Below, piece after piece: positions 8,531-20,277 of a DNA stretch of 64,000 nt (its first letter is position 1; each line of letters opens with the position of its first letter). Where the stretch lies: positions 7,378,001 through 7,442,000 of the forward strand of contig NZ_CP053452.2 of the NCBI RefSeq assembly GCF_013128195.2. The letters run 5' to 3'. The stretch is from Frigoriglobus tundricola (lineage in GTDB: Bacteria; Planctomycetota; Planctomycetia; Gemmatales; Gemmataceae). Below the pieces are notes generated by a model that was given only the letters and a program-made list of their open reading frames with translations, ran no database searches and was not told the origin of the DNA. The position numbers and the translations under genes were made by a program.

Positions 8531-8793
8531 TCGGCCACGCGATCGTAACGGGTCGTTCACCGGAGTCTCGAACTCCCCGGGTGGCGTCGCCGTGTTCGAC
8601 TGGCCGACCTTCTTGGTATTTGGTCGCGGCACACACTCTCACCCGTTTCTCACTGGTCGCCGGCCAACGGGGGAAGGTACGATCCCCTCAATCGTGCGTA
8701 TACGCACGAATCCCGAACAGCCGCAGTTCCTCGTGTGCTGTCACCCCCGCGATCCGCGCCGGGCGCGACCGTCCCTCATTCCGGTCCCCGCCG

Positions 8794-9267
8794 ATGGCCC
8801 AAGGACACGACATCGCGATCGCCCTCCGCGGCGCGTACCTGGCGCTCCACCGCCGGTCGGAGTCGGCGTTCGCGGCGCACGGCGTCACCGCCGATCAGTT
8901 CGTCCTCCTCGCGACCCTCTCGCGCGGCGGGCACGCGCTCACCCAGCGGGAACTCGCGCGCCGCATGTCGTCCGACCCGAGCACCGTGCGCGCGATGCTC
9001 GTCCTGCTCGAACAGCGCGGGCTGGTCGGGCGGGACGCGCACCCGACCGACGCTCGCGCGCGGGCGGTCGCGCTCACCGCACGGGGGGAGCGGGCGTTCC
9101 GGCAGCTCTGGACGGCGAGCGAACCGGTTCGCGAACAGGTGCTCGGCGCGCTTCAACCCGACGAGGCCGAAACGTTCGTCCGGCTCCTGGCGCGCGTCGC
9201 CCACAGGCTGAACCCCGAGTCGGTCCCCGTCGGCGGGCCGACCCCCTCTCACTCTCCGGAGGAATGA
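8794..9267 (+). CDS. MarR-family transcriptional regulator
   Basis: The 157-residue protein has the winged-helix layout of MarR: helices HDIAIALRGAYLALHRR, then TADQFVLLATLSRGGHALTQRELARRMSSDPSTVRAMLVLLEQRGLVGRDAHPTDARARAVALTARGE, in which the DxR wing motif appears as DARARAV. The start at 8794 gives a normal MarR length; the longer open reading upstream runs through the ygiQ remnant. The stop at 9267 is three bases before the ATG of the double esterase, so the two are almost certainly co-transcribed and the regulator probably controls its own operon. Ligand unknown. Confidence 0.88.
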   Translation: MAQGHDIAIALRGAYLALHRRSESAFAAHGVTADQFVLLATLSRGGHALTQRELARRMSSDPSTVRAMLVLLEQRGLVGRDAHPTDARARAVALTARGERAFRQLWTASEPVREQVLGALQPDEAETFVRLLARVAHRLNPESVPVGGPTPSHSPEE

Positions 9268-11328
<2,061 letters not shown>

Positions 11329-11356
11329 GAACGTCCCTTTCTCACCGGAATCGCTT

Positions 11357-11390
11357 CCGCCCTCGAACCGCCGATGCGGTTCGAGGGCGG
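11357..11390 (+). terminator. Hairpin after the double esterase
   Basis: A perfect 14-bp stem (CCGCCCTCGAACCG with its complement at 11377-11390) encloses a 6-base loop, 28 bases after the esterase stop. No clear T-run follows, so it may be a terminator or an mRNA-stabilising stem. Confidence 0.55.
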
Positions 11391-11417
11391 GGTCATTCAC
11401 TGCTCAATGGAGGTCCC

Positions 11418-12323
11418 ATGCGGACGCAGACGCGAACCGTTTGGTTGCTGGCCGGAATGTTCCTGGCGGCGCTCCTGCCGCACCCGCTCCCGGGTCAGGA
11501 CGAGGGGCCAAAGAAGCCCGAGGCGCCGAAAGGGCTGCGGGTCTTCTACGCCTCACACAGCCTCATGTGGTACGTCCCGACGCCACTCGGCGAACTGGCC
11601 GCGGCCGCGAAGATCCAGAACCACAAGCTCGCGGGGCTTCAGTCGCTGGGCGCCTCCAAAACCCTGCAACACTGGAATCTGCCCGAGGAGAAAAACAAAG
11701 CCAAGCAGGCGCTCAAGAAGGGCGAAGTGGACGTCTTCGTCATGTCGCCCATCCAGTTCCCCGACGAGGGGATCGACAACTTCGTCAAGCTCGGCCGGGA
11801 GAACAACCCGGACATGAAGTTCGTGGTGCAGGTGTCGTGGAGCGGGTGGGACATCGACAACCAGGACTTCCCCAAAGGCGCCACCGACAAGGTGGACCGG
11901 AACAAGACGCCGGAGCAACTCAAGAAGCTCTACGAGCGTAACATCAAGGCCGCCGAGGACCAGGCGGACGCGATCAACAAGAACGCGGGCAAGAGGGTTT
12001 TGTTCCTTGTCCCCAGCGCGCAGGCACTCGTGGCCTTGCGGACGAAGATAGCGAACAAGGAAATGCCCGGCTTGACCACTCAGGCCGAGCTGTTCCGGGA
12101 CGCAATCAGTCACCCGGCGCCGCCACTGGAGGCGCTCAACACGTACTTGCACTACGCGGTCATTTACGGACAAAGTCCGGTCGGGTTGCCGGCGCCCGCG
12201 TTGCTCAAGAAGGCCAAGAAGGACGCGTGGGACGACACGTTCAACCGGACGCTGCAAGAGATCGCCTGGGAGACGGCTTCGAACTACCCGTACAGCGGCG
12301 TGAAGCCCGTGCCGGACAAATGA
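11418..12323 (+). CDS. Secreted protein of unknown function, possibly SGNH-hydrolase-like
   Basis: The 301-residue protein has a signal peptide (MRTQTRTVWLLAGMFLAALLPHPLPGQ). The mature start, GLRVFYASHSLMWYVPTPLGELAAAAKI, resembles the first block of SGNH/GDSL-like proteins, in which the Ser of a G/AxHSL motif follows the first strand. Later segments (DVFVMSPIQFPDEGIDNF, LFLVPSAQALVALR, LHYAVIYGQSPVG) fit an alpha/beta fold but lack clear catalytic blocks. The start has GGAGG seven bases upstream. It is separated from the esterase by a hairpin and is convergent with the flavodoxin gene. The role is unknown. Confidence 0.7.
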   Translation: MRTQTRTVWLLAGMFLAALLPHPLPGQDEGPKKPEAPKGLRVFYASHSLMWYVPTPLGELAAAAKIQNHKLAGLQSLGASKTLQHWNLPEEKNKAKQALKKGEVDVFVMSPIQFPDEGIDNFVKLGRENNPDMKFVVQVSWSGWDIDNQDFPKGATDKVDRNKTPEQLKKLYERNIKAAEDQADAINKNAGKRVLFLVPSAQALVALRTKIANKEMPGLTTQAELFRDAISHPAPPLEALNTYLHYAVIYGQSPVGLPAPALLKKAKKDAWDDTFNRTLQEIAWETASNYPYSGVKPVPDK

Positions 12324-12345
12324 CTCCGGTTCGGGCAGACCGACC

Positions 12346-12903
12346 TCACCCCGGGAGCGTGCGCGATTCGGGCTTGTTCAGCGGGTGCTGGTCCTTGCGG
12401 CCGTCGGCCACTACCGCCACCCACTCGGCCAGGCGCCGGCCGAGCAGCCGGCAGGCGTTCCGCACTTCTCCGTCTCGTGGCTCCCGTGCGGCGATCGCGC
12501 CGTAATGACAGGTGGTCATCGTGCCGGCGTAGTCCGTGACGCCGAACACCAGGAACCCGAAGTTCATGAGCACCATCAGGAGCGACTGGCAGGCGATCTC
12601 CGCCCCGCCCCCCCACCCGCCGCTGGACGAGAACGCGCACGCCACCTTGCCGTCCACCTTCCCCCAGTGGGTGAACATGGCCTCGTCCCAGAACCGCTTC
12701 ATCTTCCAGGACAGCACACCCATGTTGGTCGGGCTGCCGACGGCCAGCCCGTCGCACCAGTGGACGTCGTCGGGCGTGGCGGCGTCCACCTCCCGGAACC
12801 GAACCTCCGTATTCGGAATGAGCCCCGCCCCCTCGGCGACCAGACGGGCCATCGTCGCGGTGTTTCCGCTTGCGGAATGGTAGAGTACCAGTACCTTCCC
12901 CAT
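12346..12903 (-). CDS. Flavodoxin-fold NAD(P)H:quinone reductase, WrbA-like
   Basis: The 185-residue protein opens with the flavodoxin FMN-binding loop (VLVLYHSASGNTATMARLVAEGA, Ser and Thr of SASGNT). It continues with GLAVGSPTNMGVLSWKMKRFWDEA (about 51-74) and FSSSGGWGGGAEIACQSLLMVLMNFGFLVFG, all typical of WrbA and related quinone reductases. The start is the ATG at 12903, where the fold begins; the open frame upstream has no domain. It lies 84 bases after the aldo/keto reductase on the same strand, and may belong to the same response to quinones and aldehydes as the neighbouring dehydrogenase. Confidence 0.83.
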   Translation of the reverse strand: MGKVLVLYHSASGNTATMARLVAEGAGLIPNTEVRFREVDAATPDDVHWCDGLAVGSPTNMGVLSWKMKRFWDEAMFTHWGKVDGKVACAFSSSGGWGGGAEIACQSLLMVLMNFGFLVFGVTDYAGTMTTCHYGAIAAREPRDGEVRNACRLLGRRLAEWVAVVADGRKDQHPLNKPESRTLPG

Positions 12904-12987
12904 CCGTTCCCCCCGGCACATCTGGGTGACGTGATGCCCCGGTGACAGGATACGGCCGCGGGGCACGACCCGGTCAAGATTCGGTAC

Positions 12988-14025
<1,038 letters not shown>

Positions 14026-14110
14026 TCAAACTCATCCGCCCCGGGACGCGAGATCCCAGTCATACGGGATCGTGTGGATTCGTAGCGGTCTCGGCGACGG
14101 TCGTGCTTCT

Positions 14111-14177
14111 GTAGCCGGCCTTTGTGAGGCCGGTGCTGTGCGCTACGTGTCGCACCGGCCTCACAAAGGCCGGCTAC
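14111..14177. repeat. Long perfect hairpin (26-bp arms)
   Basis: The arms are 14111-14136 and 14152-14177, perfectly complementary, around a 15-base loop. The core is CCGGCCTTTGTGAGGCCGG, itself nearly palindromic. It sits 26 bases after the stop of the alcohol dehydrogenase and before the aldo/keto reductase, so it could act as a terminator. The long exact arms look more like a REP- or MITE-type repeat. Confidence 0.75.
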
Positions 14178-14202
14178 GGCAAGTAATGAACACGATTCGG
14201 TA

Positions 14203-15264
14203 TCATTCGCCCTTGAGCGACGCCATGTCGATCGTGAACCGGTACTTCACGTCGGACCGGGTCATCCGCTCGTAGGCCTCGTTCACCTTCTGGATCGGGA
14301 TGACCTCGACGTCGGCGGTGATGTTGTTCCGCCCGCAGAAGTCGAGCATCTCCTGTGTTTCGGCCAGCCCGCCGATGGGCGAGCCGGAGAAGCTCCGGCG
14401 GCCGAAGATGAGCCCGAACACCGAGACCGGGAGCGGCTTCTCGGGCGCCCCGACCATCGTGAGGGTGCCGTCGCGGGTGAGGAGCTGGATGTACGCGTTG
14501 ACGTCGTGCGGGGCGGCGACGCAGTCGAGAATGAAGTCGAAGCTGCCGGTGTGCTTCTGCATCTCGTTCGCGTTCTTCGACACCACGACCTCGTTGGCCC
14601 CCAGGCGGAGTGCGTCATCGGTCTTGCCGGGCGAAGTGGTGAACACGACGGTGTGCACGCCGAACGCGTGGGCGAACTTCACGCCCATGTGGCCGAGCCC
14701 GCCGAGGCCGACCACGCCGACCTTCTTCCCCGGCCCGACCTTCCAGTGCCGCATCGGCGAATACGTGGTGATCCCGGCGCAGAGCAGCGGGGCGGCGGCG
14801 GCGAGGTCCAGGTTCGACGGGACCCGCACCACGAACCGCTCGTCGACCACGATGCTGTCGGAGTACCCGCCGTAAGTCACGGGCGCCGTTCCGTGTCGGT
14901 CCGGCGAACCGTAGGTGAGAACCGTGCCCGGACAGAACTGCTCCAGCCCGGCGCGGCAGTTGGGGCAGGTGCGGTCCGAATCCACGAGGCACCCGACGCC
15001 GACCACGTCGCCCACCTTGTATCGCGTGACCGCCGAACCGACCTTCGTGACCCGACCGACGATCTCGTGCCCCGGTACACACGGGTAGACCGCCGGCATC
15101 ACGTCGTGCCATTCGTCCCGAGCGTAGTGAAGGTCGGAATGACAGATGCCGCAGAACAGGATCTCGATCTGCACGTCCTGATCGGTCGGGTCGCGCCGCG
15201 GAATCACGGCCGGGCACAGCGGCGAGGTCCGACCGGCGGCAGAATACGCTTTCGCTTTGAACAT
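14203..15264 (-). CDS. Zinc-dependent alcohol dehydrogenase, YahK/cinnamyl-type
   Basis: The 353-residue protein has the catalytic zinc site C41-H42 (CGICHSDLHYA) and H66-E67 (PGHEIVG), the Rossmann motif GVVGLGGLGHMGVKFAHAFG (about 185-204) and the YahK-style C terminus. It probably reduces aldehydes with NADPH. The structural zinc site normally has four Cys (DSCxxCxxC...C); here the first is Asp (VDSDRTCPNC...FC), so this lobe may bind zinc differently. The start at 15264 has GAGGAG eight bases upstream. An AraC regulator is transcribed divergently from 15480, leaving a 215-base shared promoter region. Confidence 0.9.
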   Translation of the reverse strand: MFKAKAYSAAGRTSPLCPAVIPRRDPTDQDVQIEILFCGICHSDLHYARDEWHDVMPAVYPCVPGHEIVGRVTKVGSAVTRYKVGDVVGVGCLVDSDRTCPNCRAGLEQFCPGTVLTYGSPDRHGTAPVTYGGYSDSIVVDERFVVRVPSNLDLAAAAPLLCAGITTYSPMRHWKVGPGKKVGVVGLGGLGHMGVKFAHAFGVHTVVFTTSPGKTDDALRLGANEVVVSKNANEMQKHTGSFDFILDCVAAPHDVNAYIQLLTRDGTLTMVGAPEKPLPVSVFGLIFGRRSFSGSPIGGLAETQEMLDFCGRNNITADVEVIPIQKVNEAYERMTRSDVKYRFTIDMASLKGE

Positions 15265-15479
15265 GAATGGCTCCTCGGGCATCGAGCGGATCTCGGGCGC
15301 GGCAGTGAGTCGCCCCACGTGTCCGACAGAGCAATCGTAAGACCGGTCCCGCCCCGAACGGTAACCGGATCGTCCCGAACTCTTGCCCAATCCTCCACGC
15401 AATTCGGGAACAGCCGTGACGCTCTGCCTGCGCCGGGGGTACACTGAATGGGACGGAGGCCATTCGGAAGGGCGCGATC

Positions 15480-16370
15480 GTGATAACAGGTGATTTGTCG
15501 AAACTCGTGTCCGCTATCGCCCACCATGCACCCGCAGACGGTCCCCTCGACACGGCGGTACCGGCGCTCCGCCTGGCCCGGACCTCTGCACCCACGGACC
15601 TCAGCGCGGTGGTGTACGAACCGTCCCTGTGCATGGTCGTTCAGGGTGCAAAAGAGGTGATCCTCGCGGGGGAATCCTACCGGTACGATTCTGTGCAGTC
15701 GCTTCTGGTGTCGGTCGACCTCCCCGTCGCTGCCCGGGTGGTCGAGGCGTCGCCGTCGCACCCGTGCCTCATGGTCCGGATCGCACTCGATCCGGCGGTG
15801 GTCGGGGACTGGCTGACGGACGGCACCACCCCGCCACCCGGTCCGCCGGCCCGCGGGCTCACGGTCACCCCGGTCGATCCGCCGCTCCTCGAAGCGGTCT
15901 ACCGTCTGGTGTCGCTGCTCAACTCACCGAAGGATATCGCCCCGCTGGCCCCGCTCGTCCTCCGGGAAATCACCTACCGCGTGCTGACCGGGCCGCAGGG
16001 CGCCCGCCTCTGTCAGATGGCCGTGACCGGCGCGCTGGCGCAGCGGGTCGCGCGGGCGGTCCGCTGGCTGAAGGACCACTTTGCCGATCCGCTCCGGGTG
16101 GAGACCCTGGCCCGGCAGGTGCGGATGAGCCCGTCGGCCTTTCATTTGCACTTCAAGGCCGTCACCGGGCTCAGTCCGTTGCAGTACCAGAAGCAGTTGC
16201 GCCTTCAGGAGGCCCGGCGGCTGATGATGGGCGAAGGGCTGGACGCCGCTTCGGCCGCGTTTCGCGTGGGGTACGAGAGCCCGTCCCAGTTCAGCCGCGA
16301 GTACCGGCGCCTGTACGGTACGCCCCCCCGGCGGGACATGGCCGCGCTCAAGGCCGCGGCTCGGACGTAG
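15480..16370 (+). CDS. AraC-family transcriptional regulator
   Basis: At 296 residues it has an N-terminal AraC_N/cupin-like sensing domain (AVVYEPSLCMVVQGAKEVILAGESYRYD, about 43-70). The C-terminal double helix-turn-helix covers LKDHFADPLRVETLARQVRMSPSAFHLHFKAVTGLSPLQYQKQLRLQEARRLM and FRVGYESPSQFSREYRRLYGTPPRRD. This subtype commonly lies beside aldehyde reductases and dehydrogenases, such as YqhC next to YqhD. The divergent placement relative to the alcohol dehydrogenase suggests that it activates that gene and perhaps the aldo/keto reductase. It starts at a GTG. Confidence 0.9.
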   Translation: MITGDLSKLVSAIAHHAPADGPLDTAVPALRLARTSAPTDLSAVVYEPSLCMVVQGAKEVILAGESYRYDSVQSLLVSVDLPVAARVVEASPSHPCLMVRIALDPAVVGDWLTDGTTPPPGPPARGLTVTPVDPPLLEAVYRLVSLLNSPKDIAPLAPLVLREITYRVLTGPQGARLCQMAVTGALAQRVARAVRWLKDHFADPLRVETLARQVRMSPSAFHLHFKAVTGLSPLQYQKQLRLQEARRLMMGEGLDAASAAFRVGYESPSQFSREYRRLYGTPPRRDMAALKAAART

Positions 16371-16413
16371 TCCAGAACCCGAACCGTCACGATCACCCAC
16401 CCGGGAGAGCACC

Positions 16414-17484
16414 ATGCCGCCGCGGATACGAAACCGCTTCGGAGCCGGCCTTTTGCTCGTCGCAGCGATTGTGGCCGCGACGCGCTCGCACGCCGAAGCG
16501 TGTACGCGAGCGGTTTATTTCGGCAAAGAGGGCCAGGTCGTGACCGGCCGCTCGATGGACTGGCTCGAGGACATGCACTCGAACCTCTGGACCTTCCCCC
16601 GCGGGATGCGGCGGGACGGCGGGCTCGGAGCGGGGTCGGTGGAGTGGACGAGCAAGTACGGGAGCGTCGTGACCTCCGTCTACGAGGCCGGTACGGCCGA
16701 CGGGATGAACGAGAAGGGGCTGGTCGCCAATCTGCTCTACCTGGTCGAGTCCGAGTACCCGTCCGCCGACGACAAGCGGCCGCCGCTCGTCATCGCCGCT
16801 TGGACACAGTACGTACTCGATCATTTCGCGACCGTCGAGGAGGCGGTCGGTGAGTTGAAGAAGGACACGTTTCGCGTCGTTCCGACGGACGCCCCGAACG
16901 GGGCGAAAGGCACCGTCCATCTCTCGATCTCGGACGCCTCCGGTGATTCGGCCATCTTCGAGTACCTGAAGGGCAAACTGGTCGTCCACCACGGCAAGAA
17001 GTTTCAGGTGATGACGAACTCGCCGGTGTTCGACGAGCAACTCGCTCTAAACAAATACTGGGAGCAGATCGGCGGGACCGTCATGCTTCCCGGCACCAAC
17101 CGCGCCGCCGATCGGTTCGCGCGCGCGTCCTTCTACATCAACGCGTGCAAACAGTCCGCCGACCCACGGGAGGCCGTGGCCAGTGTGTTCAGCGTGATGC
17201 GGAACGTGAGTGTGCCGCGTGGGATCGGGACGAAGGAGCAGCCGAACATCTCGTCCACGCTCTGGCGCACGGTCTCGGACCACAAGAACCGGATCTACTA
17301 TTTTGAGGACACGGCGAGTCCCAGTCTGCTGTGGGTCAAATTGAACAAGATCGATTTCCGGGACGGGTCGGGCGTCCGGAAGTTGACACTCGCCGGCAAA
17401 CCCGACGTGGGCGGGGATCAAACGGCCAACTTCGAGAAGGCCGAGCCGTTCAAGTTCCTGGCCCCGCCGCCAAAAAAGAAATAG
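16414..17484 (+). CDS. Secreted linear-amide C-N hydrolase (choloylglycine hydrolase / penicillin V acylase family)
   Basis: The 356-residue protein has a signal peptide (GAGLLLVAAIVAATRSHAEA) that ends directly before Cys30 (ACTRAVYFG). Cys30 is the expected N-terminal nucleophile of this Ntn-hydrolase family, exposed by signal cleavage. Further family features are GRSMDWLEDM (about 46-55), the Asn in VMTNSPVFDEQL (about 195) and the Arg in ADRFARASFY. Substrates in the family include bile salts, penicillin V and acyl-homoserine lactones. In an environmental planctomycete, amide or N-acyl signal hydrolysis is more likely than bile salts, but that is inference. It lies 43 bases after the AraC gene; a link is unproven. 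Confidence 0.87.
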   Translation: MPPRIRNRFGAGLLLVAAIVAATRSHAEACTRAVYFGKEGQVVTGRSMDWLEDMHSNLWTFPRGMRRDGGLGAGSVEWTSKYGSVVTSVYEAGTADGMNEKGLVANLLYLVESEYPSADDKRPPLVIAAWTQYVLDHFATVEEAVGELKKDTFRVVPTDAPNGAKGTVHLSISDASGDSAIFEYLKGKLVVHHGKKFQVMTNSPVFDEQLALNKYWEQIGGTVMLPGTNRAADRFARASFYINACKQSADPREAVASVFSVMRNVSVPRGIGTKEQPNISSTLWRTVSDHKNRIYYFEDTASPSLLWVKLNKIDFRDGSGVRKLTLAGKPDVGGDQTANFEKAEPFKFLAPPPKKK

Positions 17485-17490
17485 GAACAC

Positions 17491-17522
17491 AACGGCCGCA
17501 CGCCGGTCCGGTGCGAGCCGTT
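17491..17522 (+). terminator. Hairpin after the Ntn amidase
   Basis: An 11-bp stem with one bulge (AACGGCCGCAC against GTGCGAGCCGTT) begins 7 bases after the stop codon. No T-run follows, so terminator function is tentative. Confidence 0.4.
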
Positions 17523-17691
17523 CGAGACCCCCCGCGGGTCGAACAGGAGCGGACCCGTACAACAGATCGTTCGCACCAGGGGGGCTCCACGGCCCCGAGT
17601 GAAGTCCCCGGTCATGAGGTCTGAGACCGGTGCGGTCAGGCCGTTGACTTTACGACTTGAGTCTTCGCCAGAACATTGCAGGAGACGCGTA

Positions 17692-18147
17692 ATGGCCGAT
17701 ACGGAAACCGATCCCCGTATTGTGTTCGTGGCCGAAAACGCCCGGATCGCGGACGCCGTGATTCAACTGCTCGGCGCAAGCGGAGTGCCGGCGGAACTCG
17801 TTGACGCCGGCCCGCCCATGAGTTCGGCACTGACCGGCATGACCGACGAGGCCGCGACCAGCTTCCCGATCGTGGTCACCGATCCCACCAAAGTGACCGC
17901 CGCGCGCGAACTGCTCGCCACTGCGGAGACCGTGTCGGCCGTGCGCGCCATCCGTGAGAAACGCGAGGCCCGCACCGGCACCGTGACCGCGACGTGCGAG
18001 GACTGCGGGAAGCCGTCCGTCTGGCCCGCGGCCGCGATGGGCACCACCGAGGTCTGCCCGCACTGTGCCGGCTACATGGACATACCCGATCCGGACGACG
18101 ACTGGTCCAACGTGGACTTCGGCGCCGCGGACGAAGAGGATAAGTAA
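17692..18147 (+). CDS. Small protein with DUF2007-like domain and zinc ribbon
   Basis: The 151-residue protein has two parts. The first (IVFVAENARIADAVIQLLGASGVPAELVD, then FPIVVTDPTKVTAARELLA) resembles the signal-transducing DUF2007/PII-like fold. The second is a zinc ribbon, CEDCGKPSVWPAAAMGTTEVCPHCAGYMDIPD (Cys about 102, 105, 125, 128), followed by an acidic tail. It starts at an ATG with GGAGA nine bases upstream. It ends six bases before the RluA gene, suggesting co-transcription. Similar combinations are frequent in planctomycetes; no function is known to me. Confidence 0.72.
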   Translation: MADTETDPRIVFVAENARIADAVIQLLGASGVPAELVDAGPPMSSALTGMTDEAATSFPIVVTDPTKVTAARELLATAETVSAVRAIREKREARTGTVTATCEDCGKPSVWPAAAMGTTEVCPHCAGYMDIPDPDDDWSNVDFGAADEEDK

Positions 18148-18152
18148 CAGCG

Positions 18153-19136
18153 ATGTCTTTCACCCTGGCCCCATTTACCGTCTCCCCGCAGGAGACCGGC
18201 TTCACGCTCGCGAAGGTGCTGCGGGCGCGGCTCGGCGGTCCCTCGTGGAACGACGTCCGCAAGTTGGTCGTGGCGCGGCGCGTCAAGATCGGCGACGCCG
18301 TATGCTCCGACGAAGCGCGGCGCTTGAAGGAGGGCGAGGTCGTCGTCCTCCTCGAGCACCCGAAACCGCTCCCGCGGACCGCGCACCCGGAGCGGCTGGT
18401 CGTGCGGCACCTGGACGAGCACGTTGTGGTGGTGGAGAAGCCCGCGGGGGTGAACACCGTGCGGCACCCGGCGGAACTGGAGTGGTCCGAGCAGCGCCGC
18501 GAACTCGACCCCACGCTCGAAGACCTGACGCAGTGGGCCGTCGCCCACCAGCTCGCCCGCCCGGCGCGCGAGCTCGCGCGGCTGCGGATCGTTCACCGCC
18601 TCGATAAAGAGACGAGCGGCCTGGTCGTGTTCGCGCGTTCCGTGTTGGCGGAGCGCGAACTCGGGTTGCAGTTCCGCAAGCACACGGTCGTCCGCCGCTA
18701 CCTCACCGTCGTGCCGGGCATCCTCTCAGCACAGACGATCCGCTCGAACCTGGTGGCCGACCGCGGGGACGGGCGCCGCGGCAGCACCAAGCTCCCGGAC
18801 GTGGGCAAAGAGGCAGTCACTCATGTGGCCGTCGAGGAGCGGTTCACGGGCTACACGCTCCTCTCGTGCCGGCTGGAGACCGGCCGCACGCACCAGATCC
18901 GCATTCACCTTTCGGAGGCCGGGCACCCGGTCTGTGGCGACAAGGTGTACGCGAAGCGGCCCGGTGGCGACGTCGTCGAGGACCGGAGCGGCGCCCCGCG
19001 GCTCGCCCTCCACGCGACCGAACTCGGGTTCGAGCACCCCGCCGGCGGTGAACACCTGCACTGGTCGATGCCGCTGCCGGGCGACCTGCAGAAGTTCGTT
19101 GACGGGCTGCGCACCGGGCGCGGCGCGCCGAAGTGA
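18153..19136 (+). CDS. RluA-family pseudouridine synthase
   Basis: The 327-residue protein starts with an S4-type RNA-binding region (about 15-70: LAKVLRARLGG...VRKLVVARRVKIGDAVC). The RluA catalytic domain follows, with VVEKPAGVNTV (about 93-103) and HRLDKETSGLVVF carrying the catalytic Asp at 151. The RTHQIRIHLSEAGHPVCGDKVY block is also intact. It isomerises specific uridines in 23S rRNA or tRNA; which site cannot be told. Between the KPAG and HRLD motifs is an insertion of roughly 40 residues, longer than in E. coli RluC/RluD. It is probably co-transcribed with the zinc-ribbon gene just upstream. Confidence 0.9.
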   Translation: MSFTLAPFTVSPQETGFTLAKVLRARLGGPSWNDVRKLVVARRVKIGDAVCSDEARRLKEGEVVVLLEHPKPLPRTAHPERLVVRHLDEHVVVVEKPAGVNTVRHPAELEWSEQRRELDPTLEDLTQWAVAHQLARPARELARLRIVHRLDKETSGLVVFARSVLAERELGLQFRKHTVVRRYLTVVPGILSAQTIRSNLVADRGDGRRGSTKLPDVGKEAVTHVAVEERFTGYTLLSCRLETGRTHQIRIHLSEAGHPVCGDKVYAKRPGGDVVEDRSGAPRLALHATELGFEHPAGGEHLHWSMPLPGDLQKFVDGLRTGRGAPK

Positions 19137-19164
19137 GCCCCGCGGTCGGCACCTCGGGAGGGCT

Positions 19165-20277
19165 CTACGGTAGGCACGCTTCCTGGAGCGCGGCCTTCTG
19201 GCGGATCAGGGAGAGGATCTCGGCCAGGTAAGACGCCGGCGGCAGGACCGGCAGGTCGTCTGCGGATACGACCTCACGCAGCCGGGCGTCGTCGTACACC
19301 ACGTCCATGTTCAGGAACGGCAGGTAGTGCCGGAGCGACCGGAACACGCGCCGCCGCAGCGGCGTGTTCACCGTCTCCCGGAGGTGGGTGCGCGTCCATT
19401 CGGCCGGCGGGATCAGCCGGAGCGGGGTGCGGCGGCCGTTCGCCGCGGCCACCAGTTCACGCAGGTCGCCCACCCGCACGCAGCCCCCGGTGCCGGCCGA
19501 GAGGTGATAGCAGTCGTGCGCCCGGTTCGGGCACTCCAGGAGCCGGAGGGTGGCCTCGGCCACGAACCCCACGTCCACGATGTCGAGCCGCGCTTCGGGG
19601 TCCACGGGGAGCGCCGAGAACGCCCGCGTGAGCGGCGCGAACCACAGGATCTGGCGGGCGAACACCGGGTCGGGGAGCCCGGCGCTGAGAACGATGGTCG
19701 GGCGCAGGGTGAGGACCGGCAGGCCGCAGTCGCGGAGCGCCTGCTCGCCGACCGCCTTGGACTGCGTGTACTCGTTGAAGTGGTCGTTTCCCGGCCGGCA
19801 CCCGTCGCCCTCGGCGAGACAGCGCCCCATCACCGCGCCCACGTTGGACGCGGTACTCATGTAGGCGATGAGCGGCTTGCGGCGGCACGTCCGGGCGAAC
19901 TCGATGAGGCGCCGCACCCCCTCCACGTTCGTTTTCGCCGTGTCCCGGTGCGCGGCGAACGAGGTGTCGGCGGCGTTATGGATGATCACGTCCACCGACG
20001 CGGCGATCTCGTCGCGGACCTCGGGCGCCAGCCCCCAATCGGGGCGTAAAATGTCGCCGGCGACGGCCGTCCCGTAATCTTCGGCGGAGTCGTCGCCACT
20101 TCGCACGAGCCGTTCCCGCAACCGTTCGTCCGGGGTTCGGTCGGCGGTCGGACGGATCAGCGCCCACACCTTTCCCCGGTGGTCGCGGGCGACGAGGCGC
20201 CGGAACACTTCCCCGCCGATCAGGCCGGTCACCCCGGTCACCAGCACGTTGCTCTCGGGCGTCATAGGGGTTCGCAT
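19165..20277 (-). CDS. SDR-family NAD(P)-binding protein, thioester-reductase-domain type
   Basis: The roughly 370-residue protein has the nucleotide-binding motif VLVTGVTGLIGGEVFRRL near its start, then VDVIIHNAADTSF and a catalytic Ser/Tyr/Lys set in YMSTASNVGA and NEYTQSKAVGEQAL. The pattern fits the extended SDR group related to carboxylic-acid-reductase and NRPS terminal reductase domains (Pfam NAD_binding_4). The C-terminal 100 residues (LREVVSADDLPVLPPASYLAEIL) are a substrate lid. No NRPS or acyl carrier gene is nearby, so it probably works as a stand-alone reductase or epimerase. I chose the ATG at 20277 (AGGGAG upstream); 20265 is an alternative. Confidence 0.78.
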   Translation of the reverse strand: MRTPMTPESNVLVTGVTGLIGGEVFRRLVARDHRGKVWALIRPTADRTPDERLRERLVRSGDDSAEDYGTAVAGDILRPDWGLAPEVRDEIAASVDVIIHNAADTSFAAHRDTAKTNVEGVRRLIEFARTCRRKPLIAYMSTASNVGAVMGRCLAEGDGCRPGNDHFNEYTQSKAVGEQALRDCGLPVLTLRPTIVLSAGLPDPVFARQILWFAPLTRAFSALPVDPEARLDIVDVGFVAEATLRLLECPNRAHDCYHLSAGTGGCVRVGDLRELVAAANGRRTPLRLIPPAEWTRTHLRETVNTPLRRRVFRSLRHYLPFLNMDVVYDDARLREVVSADDLPVLPPASYLAEILSLIRQKAALQEACLP

